Assembly (NCBI GenBank): GCA_946413885.1
Contig: CAMKMK010000056.1
Span: 1-11,764 of the forward strand
Length of the DNA: 11,764 bases
DNA from: an uncultured Prevotellaceae bacterium
GTDB lineage: Bacteria > Bacteroidota > Bacteroidia > Bacteroidales > Bacteroidaceae
Direction of reading: 5' to 3'
This document shows, in pieces, positions 7,513-11,764 of the stretch. Both the position numbers and the translations under genes were made by a program. Within the stretch, counting starts at the first letter, position 1. Each line of letters opens with the position of its first letter. Under the pieces are notes generated by a model. That model saw only the letters and a program-made list of their open reading frames with translations. It searched no databases and was not told where the DNA came from.

Positions 7513-9717
7513 ATGAAGAGATTTTCATTCCTTCTCAGCCTCCTGATAGCCGTCTCTCTGAATAACTTTGCCGGCGAGGACCTGAACCTCAACGACCTCT
7601 GTCGTGGTGTTTATAGTGCGCAACGCATCTATGGTGTCACTCCCATGCTTGATGGAGAGAGCTACAGCCAATTGAGCCCAGACCGCAAACAAATCCTGCA
7701 ATACAGTTTCAAGACAGGCGAGCAGACGGGCGTCATCTTCGATGTCAACAACACAAAGGGGCGACTCAGCATCAGTTCCATCGATGGCTACATCATGAGC
7801 CCTACCGAAGCCCACATCCTACTGAAGACTGAGACGAAGAGCATTTATCGGCACAGTCAGACAGCCGTTTACTATATCTATAATGTAAAGAACCGCACCC
7901 TCGCTCCACTCTCTGACGGAGGCCCTCAGGAAGTTCCCCTCTGGAGCCGCGACGGGAACATGGTGGCATTCGTTCGCGACAACAACCTCTTCCTGGTCAA
8001 ACTGCTCTTTGACAACGCCGAAAGCCAGATCACCAAAGATGGCAAGTTCAACGAGATCATCAACGGTAAACCTGATTGGGTCAACGAGGAGGAGTTCTCG
8101 TTCAATCGTGCCTTCGATTTCAATGCTGACAACACCATGCTTGCCTGGATACGCTACGATGAGACAAAGGTGCCACTTTACTCCTTCCCTTGGTTCAAGG
8201 GGTTTTCTCCTGTGAAAGAAGAATATGCCGATTATCCAGGCGCATACCAATACAAATACCCCATTGCAGGAGCCCAGAACAGCACCGTTACCGTTCAGAC
8301 CTTCGACATCAAGAGTCGTGTCATTCGAGACATGAAACTCCCTCTCGACCCAGATGGCTACATTCCACGCATCGTCTTCTCGAGTGACCCTGAAAAGCTG
8401 CTTGTTCTCACTCAGAACCGCCATCAGGACCGTCTCGACATTTACGTGGCAAATCCTCGAAGCACAGAGTGTCGCGTCATCGTGCGTGACCAGGCAGAAA
8501 AATACATTACGGAAGACCCCTACAAAAACTTCCTTCCTCACCCTGGAGGTTTCGTGCTCATGAGCGAAAGGAGTGGCTACAACCACCTCTATCTCTACGA
8601 GCTTACTGGCACCCTGAAACGCCAGCTCACGATGGGCAATTTCGTGGTCACCAACTACTACGGCTACGACGAGAAGACAGGCACCGTCTACTACGCCAGC
8701 AATCAGGAAGGCCCCACGCGCAAAGCCATCTACAAGAGTGATGCAAAGGGGAAGGTAACCAAGCTCTCAAGTCAAGAGGGCACCAACGACGCTATCTTCA
8801 GCACAGGATGCCGCTATTTCATGAACACCTACAGCAATCTCAACACCCCTCCTGTCACTAGCCTTTGCGACAACAATGGAAAGACACTCAAGGTCCTCAT
8901 TGATAACAAGGAACTGCAACAAACGCTCTCCACCAAAAACATAGGTGAACGTCGACTGTTCACCTTCAAGACGCAGGATGGCATAGAACTGAATGGCTTC
9001 ATGGTCCTCCCTCCCAACTTCAGCGAAAACAAGAAATACCCTGTCGTGATGCATCAGTACAGCGGCCCAGGAAGTCAGCAAGTGCTGGATAGCTGGAACG
9101 TGGGCAACATGGGCGGAGCACTCTACGAACAATATCTGGCTGAGCAGGGCTACATCTGCGTCTGTGTGGACGGAAGAGGCACAGGTGGACGTGGAAGGGA
9201 CTTCGAGCAATGCACCTACCTCAAGTTAGGACAGCTGGAGAGTCACGATCAAGTGGAAGCAGCCATTTACCTCGCCACTTTGCCCTATGTCGATAAAGAC
9301 CACATCGGCATCTGGGGATGGAGTTACGGAGGTTTCAACACCCTGATGAGCATGAGCGAGGGACGCCCCGTCTTCGCCTGCGGAGTAGCCGTTGCCCCGC
9401 CCACCAGCTGGCGCTACTACGATTCCATCTATACGGAACGTTTCATGCGTACGCCCAACGAGAACAAGGAAGGCTATGATGTCAGCCCCATCGGACGTGC
9501 CAGCCAACTGAGCGGACACCTCCTCATCTGTCACGGAATGGCTGACGACAACGTTCATTTCCGCAACACAGCCGAGTATTCAGAAGCTCTCGTGCAAGCC
9601 GACAAGGATTTCCGTGAACTGGTCTACACCAACCGCAATCACAGCATTTACGGAGGCAACACACGCATCCATCTTTTCCGCCAGATCACCAGTCATTTCA
9701 ACGAATACCTGAAATAG
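7513..9717 (+). CDS. Dipeptidyl peptidase IV (S9 family serine peptidase)
   Basis: A 734-residue secreted exopeptidase that removes N-terminal dipeptides, typically X-Pro. A signal peptide covers about residues 1-20. An eight-bladed beta-propeller domain (DPPIV_N) runs from about 90 to 440 and the alpha/beta-hydrolase domain from about 490 to 734. The catalytic triad is Ser604 in 'GWSYGG', Asp678 in 'HGMADDNVHF' and His710 in 'NRNHSIYGG'. Asn680 corresponds to the substrate-contacting Asn of human DPP4. The 'DWVNEEEF' segment carries Glu193-Glu194, the double-Glu motif that binds the substrate amino terminus and separates DPP IV from most other S9 enzymes. Length is close to that of Porphyromonas DPP IV. 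A good -7 promoter box lies upstream, and the GH43-type gene follows after 43 nt, possibly in the same transcript. The enzyme likely serves peptide scavenging in the periplasm or outer membrane. Confidence 0.95.
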   Translation: MKRFSFLLSLLIAVSLNNFAGEDLNLNDLCRGVYSAQRIYGVTPMLDGESYSQLSPDRKQILQYSFKTGEQTGVIFDVNNTKGRLSISSIDGYIMSPTEAHILLKTETKSIYRHSQTAVYYIYNVKNRTLAPLSDGGPQEVPLWSRDGNMVAFVRDNNLFLVKLLFDNAESQITKDGKFNEIINGKPDWVNEEEFSFNRAFDFNADNTMLAWIRYDETKVPLYSFPWFKGFSPVKEEYADYPGAYQYKYPIAGAQNSTVTVQTFDIKSRVIRDMKLPLDPDGYIPRIVFSSDPEKLLVLTQNRHQDRLDIYVANPRSTECRVIVRDQAEKYITEDPYKNFLPHPGGFVLMSERSGYNHLYLYELTGTLKRQLTMGNFVVTNYYGYDEKTGTVYYASNQEGPTRKAIYKSDAKGKVTKLSSQEGTNDAIFSTGCRYFMNTYSNLNTPPVTSLCDNNGKTLKVLIDNKELQQTLSTKNIGERRLFTFKTQDGIELNGFMVLPPNFSENKKYPVVMHQYSGPGSQQVLDSWNVGNMGGALYEQYLAEQGYICVCVDGRGTGGRGRDFEQCTYLKLGQLESHDQVEAAIYLATLPYVDKDHIGIWGWSYGGFNTLMSMSEGRPVFACGVAVAPPTSWRYYDSIYTERFMRTPNENKEGYDVSPIGRASQLSGHLLICHGMADDNVHFRNTAEYSEALVQADKDFRELVYTNRNHSIYGGNTRIHLFRQITSHFNEYLK

Positions 9718-9760
9718 TGTGGAATATGAAAACAAATAATAATGAATAATGTGAGATACC

Positions 9761-11527
9761 ATGAAGAATCTTGACAGGTTGGCAGCAAAGTTGGCTTGCC
9801 TTCTAATACTGCTCGTTTCCCTTTCTTGCAACAAGGAGACAGACTTTTCGCGGGTTGTCACAAACCCTATTGATGTGGATTATGCCTTCACTCGTGAGCA
9901 TTCCGAAGGAGGCCGTGAGGCAGCAGACCCTGTTGTCGTTCTTTTCGGCGACCGTTATTACATGTTTGCATCCAAGTCTTATGGCTATTGGAGTTCCGAA
10001 GACATGCATCACTGGACCTTCATCACCAACAACCTGCTGCCTTTCGATCTTTACGCACCAGCTGTGATGAGCTACAAGAATGAGCTCTACTTCATGGCAT
10101 CTTTTCAGAACAGATTATATAAGACTTCTTCCCCAGAAGATGGTGACTCCTGGGTTGTAGCCTCCGACTCCATCTGCGCCTATCGCGACGATCCTTCAAG
10201 GATCATAATAGACCCCTATCTCTTTGTGGATGACGACGACAGGGTTTATCTCTACTGGGAATGCAGCCAAGTGGAACCCATACAAGGTGTAGAGTTGGAT
10301 ACTGAAAACGGTTTCCGCGCCAAAGACAATCCCGTTGAACTCATTCCCCATAACGAGAAAATATACGGATGGGAATGTCGAGGAGACAAAAACGACACAT
10401 CAGACCCCAGCAGTAACGAAGGCTCAGCCATGTTCAAATACAATGGCCGCTACTACCTGCAATATGCAGGACCTGGTACTGAATTCGACTGCTATGGAGA
10501 CGGACTATACGTGGGAGATTCGCCCCTAGGTCCCTTTACTCACTACGAAAACTCGCCTTTCAGCATCAAACCCGGAGGGTGGATGACGGGTGCTGGACAT
10601 GGCGACACCTTCCAAGACAAGTATGGCAACTGGTGGCATGTATCTTCAACTGTCGTCTGCCAACGTTTTCTCTTCGAGCGCCGCATAGGTTTCTATCCTG
10701 TCATCTTTACCGAAGAGGGCTTCATCCACGCGCTGACAGACTTCTCTGATTATCCTTACATCCTTCCCAACCGCAAGATGGACTGGAAGAAAGAGTCGCC
10801 CTGGACTGGATGGATGGATCTTTCCCTCGGCAAAACGGCTACAGCATCCTCCCAGAAAGAGAATCATCCCGCCTCCCTTGCTACAGACAACACCATAAAG
10901 ACGTGGTGGAGTGCAACCAGTGGAGAACCAAGGGAATGGATAGCTGTCGACCTGGAACAAACGTGCCGCATTCATGCCGTGCAGACCAACTTTGCTGATG
11001 AGGATTTCGGCATGTATGAGACCAATCGACCCAAATCGCCATACAAGTACAAAGTAGAAGCCTCGGACGACGGATCGAATTGGCGAATGATATGTGACAT
11101 GTCAAACAATACCACTACCCGCCCACACGAACTGATTGTACTCCCCAAACCCGTAAAAGCCAGACACATTCGACTCACGAACACAGGCCAGCTGACAGGC
11201 AAGTTCTCAGTTCACGACCTTCGTGTCTTTGGTATCGCGCCAGGCAAGAAACCAGATTCTGTGAAGGAAATCAGTATTGCAAGAAATTCCGACAAGAGAA
11301 GGATTGAGGTGTCTTGGCCTGCGGCAAATCGTGCGCAAGGGTATGTCCTGCACTGGGGAACTCGTCCAGACGAGCTATTCAGCACTTGCCAGGCTATGGG
11401 TACAAGCTTGGAACTTGGCCTTTTCTCCAACAATCAGGACTACTACTTCCGTGTAGACGCCTTCAATGGAAGTGGAATTACCCAAGGTACTGCCATCGCT
11501 TCAACAAGTCATCCCTCAGAACCTTAA
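9761..11527 (+). CDS. GH43-type glycosidase lipoprotein with discoidin-like and FN3-like domains
   Basis: A 588-residue multi-domain lipoprotein. The hydrophobic N-terminus ends in 'SLSC' with Cys23 as the probable lipid site; the following 'NKETD' is charged in the way seen in some surface-exported Bacteroidota lipoproteins, so display on the outer surface is possible. Residues about 45-340 form a five-bladed propeller of the GH43 clan with candidate catalytic residues Asp56 ('AADP', base), Asp151 ('IIDPYLF', pKa modulator) and Glu220 ('SNEGSAMF', general acid). Residues about 354-490 match an F5/8 type C (discoidin/CBM32-like) domain: 'GKTATASS', 'ATDNTIKTWWSA', 'EWIAVDLEQ', 'YKVEASDDGSNW'. 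Residues about 503-583 look like a fibronectin-III fold ('IEVSWPAANRAQGYVLHWG', 'DYYFRVDAFN'). GH43 enzymes mostly act on arabinose, xylose or galactose linkages; the substrate and subfamily here are not known. It follows DPP IV by 43 nt. Confidence 0.87.
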   Translation: MKNLDRLAAKLACLLILLVSLSCNKETDFSRVVTNPIDVDYAFTREHSEGGREAADPVVVLFGDRYYMFASKSYGYWSSEDMHHWTFITNNLLPFDLYAPAVMSYKNELYFMASFQNRLYKTSSPEDGDSWVVASDSICAYRDDPSRIIIDPYLFVDDDDRVYLYWECSQVEPIQGVELDTENGFRAKDNPVELIPHNEKIYGWECRGDKNDTSDPSSNEGSAMFKYNGRYYLQYAGPGTEFDCYGDGLYVGDSPLGPFTHYENSPFSIKPGGWMTGAGHGDTFQDKYGNWWHVSSTVVCQRFLFERRIGFYPVIFTEEGFIHALTDFSDYPYILPNRKMDWKKESPWTGWMDLSLGKTATASSQKENHPASLATDNTIKTWWSATSGEPREWIAVDLEQTCRIHAVQTNFADEDFGMYETNRPKSPYKYKVEASDDGSNWRMICDMSNNTTTRPHELIVLPKPVKARHIRLTNTGQLTGKFSVHDLRVFGIAPGKKPDSVKEISIARNSDKRRIEVSWPAANRAQGYVLHWGTRPDELFSTCQAMGTSLELGLFSNNQDYYFRVDAFNGSGITQGTAIASTSHPSEP

Positions 11528-11562
11528 TCTCCTCGCCCCCCAACCAGTCACTTTCCTGATTT

Positions 11563-11594
11563 CGACACGTTGTGTTGGCAGGAAGAACGTGTTG
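11563..11594. repeat. Two variant copies of the 10-mer, 22 nt apart, in opposite orientation
   Basis: CGACACGTTG at 11563-11572 differs at one base from the CAACACGTTG unit of the array near 5.2 kb. GAACGTGTTG at 11585-11594 is its reverse complement with one mismatch. Their starts are 22 nt apart, the same phase as in the first array. As an inverted pair they could also form a 9-bp stem (one G-U pair) around a 14-nt loop, but no T-run follows, so a factor-independent terminator is not supported. The pair lies 36 nt after the GH43 stop codon. Confidence 0.6.
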
Positions 11595-11601
11595 TCTGAG
11601 A

Positions 11602-11664
11602 ACTCGGATTACTCAGATTACTCGGATGACTCGGAGTTATCGGAAGACTCGGATGACTCGGATC
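11602..11664. repeat. 9-nt tandem repeat, seven units (ACTCGGATK)
   Basis: Seven consecutive 9-nt units: ACTCGGATT, ACTCAGATT, ACTCGGATG, ACTCGGAGT, TATCGGAAG, ACTCGGATG, ACTCGGATC. The period holds without insertion over 63 nt; units four and five are the most diverged. In one plus-strand frame it would read as Ser/Asp-rich codons, but no believable gene carries it. It begins seven bases after the variant 22-nt pair. Such short tandem arrays can change copy number by slippage. The remaining 100 nt to the window end show nothing recognisable. Confidence 0.9.
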
Positions 11665-11764
11665 GCTGATTTTGTTGTTTTTCCAAGTTGTAATGAGGGG
11701 ATTTTACCTTTCGTTAATGCTCGCGTGAGTCAGGGATATGCGGGAAATGTCAAATTTCAGCCTT

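Noticed and set aside
7819..8586. 255-codon minus-strand open frame inside DPP IV
   Set aside because: Antisense shadow of the propeller domain; no family resemblance and no separate promoter seen.
9726..9749. Seven-codon open frame between DPP IV and GH43
   Set aside because: Too short and A-rich, with no sign of being a leader peptide or attenuator.
11466..11669. 67-codon open frame with a Ser/Asp-rich end
   Set aside because: It overlaps the GH43 3' end, and its Ser/Asp tail simply reads the 9-nt tandem repeat; no start signal or family resemblance.

Overview
The window looks like chromosome from a Bacteroidales bacterium, most likely Prevotella or a close relative. The reasons are the protein families (TonB-dependent receptor feeding a FecCD-type ABC importer, DUF4861, GH20, GH43 with a discoidin-like domain, DPP IV), the Bacteroidota-style lipoprotein signals, start codons that mostly lack a clear Shine-Dalgarno, one good match to the Bacteroides -7 promoter box, and a base composition that looks like roughly half G+C. 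The genus is an inference. No rRNA, tRNA, insertion sequence, phage gene or CRISPR array was seen.

Layout. (1) 1-5108, plus strand: a transport operon entered in the middle. It holds the C-terminal end of a TonB-dependent outer-membrane receptor, a substrate-binding lipoprotein, a FecCD permease, a secreted GH20 beta-N-acetylhexosaminidase and the ABC ATPase. The first three overlap (28 nt, then ATGA); the last two follow after gaps of about 36 nt. Together they would move a metal chelate or corrinoid from outside the cell to the cytoplasm. The GH20 enzyme between permease and ATPase is the odd member. (2) 5109-5295: convergent intergenic region with four exact copies of CAACACGTTG whose starts are exactly 22 nt apart. 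(3) 5296-7399, minus strand: a radical SAM protein of the YhcC/TIGR01212 type, overlapping by 14 nt a secreted DUF4861 protein. (4) 7400-7512: divergent promoter region. (5) 7513-11527, plus strand: a secreted dipeptidyl peptidase IV, then a GH43-type lipoprotein with discoidin-like and fibronectin-III-like C-terminal domains. (6) 11528-11764: non-coding tail with two variant copies of the same 10-mer, again 22 nt apart but in opposite orientation, followed by seven 9-nt tandem units. Nothing recognisable lies after 11664.

The genes serve uptake of a chelated nutrient and breakdown of glycans and peptides at the cell surface. All nine genes look intact apart from the receptor, which is cut by the window edge. 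The most unexplained signal is the 22-nt-phased repeat, which occurs in two separate gene-end regions and fits neither a CRISPR nor a clear terminator.
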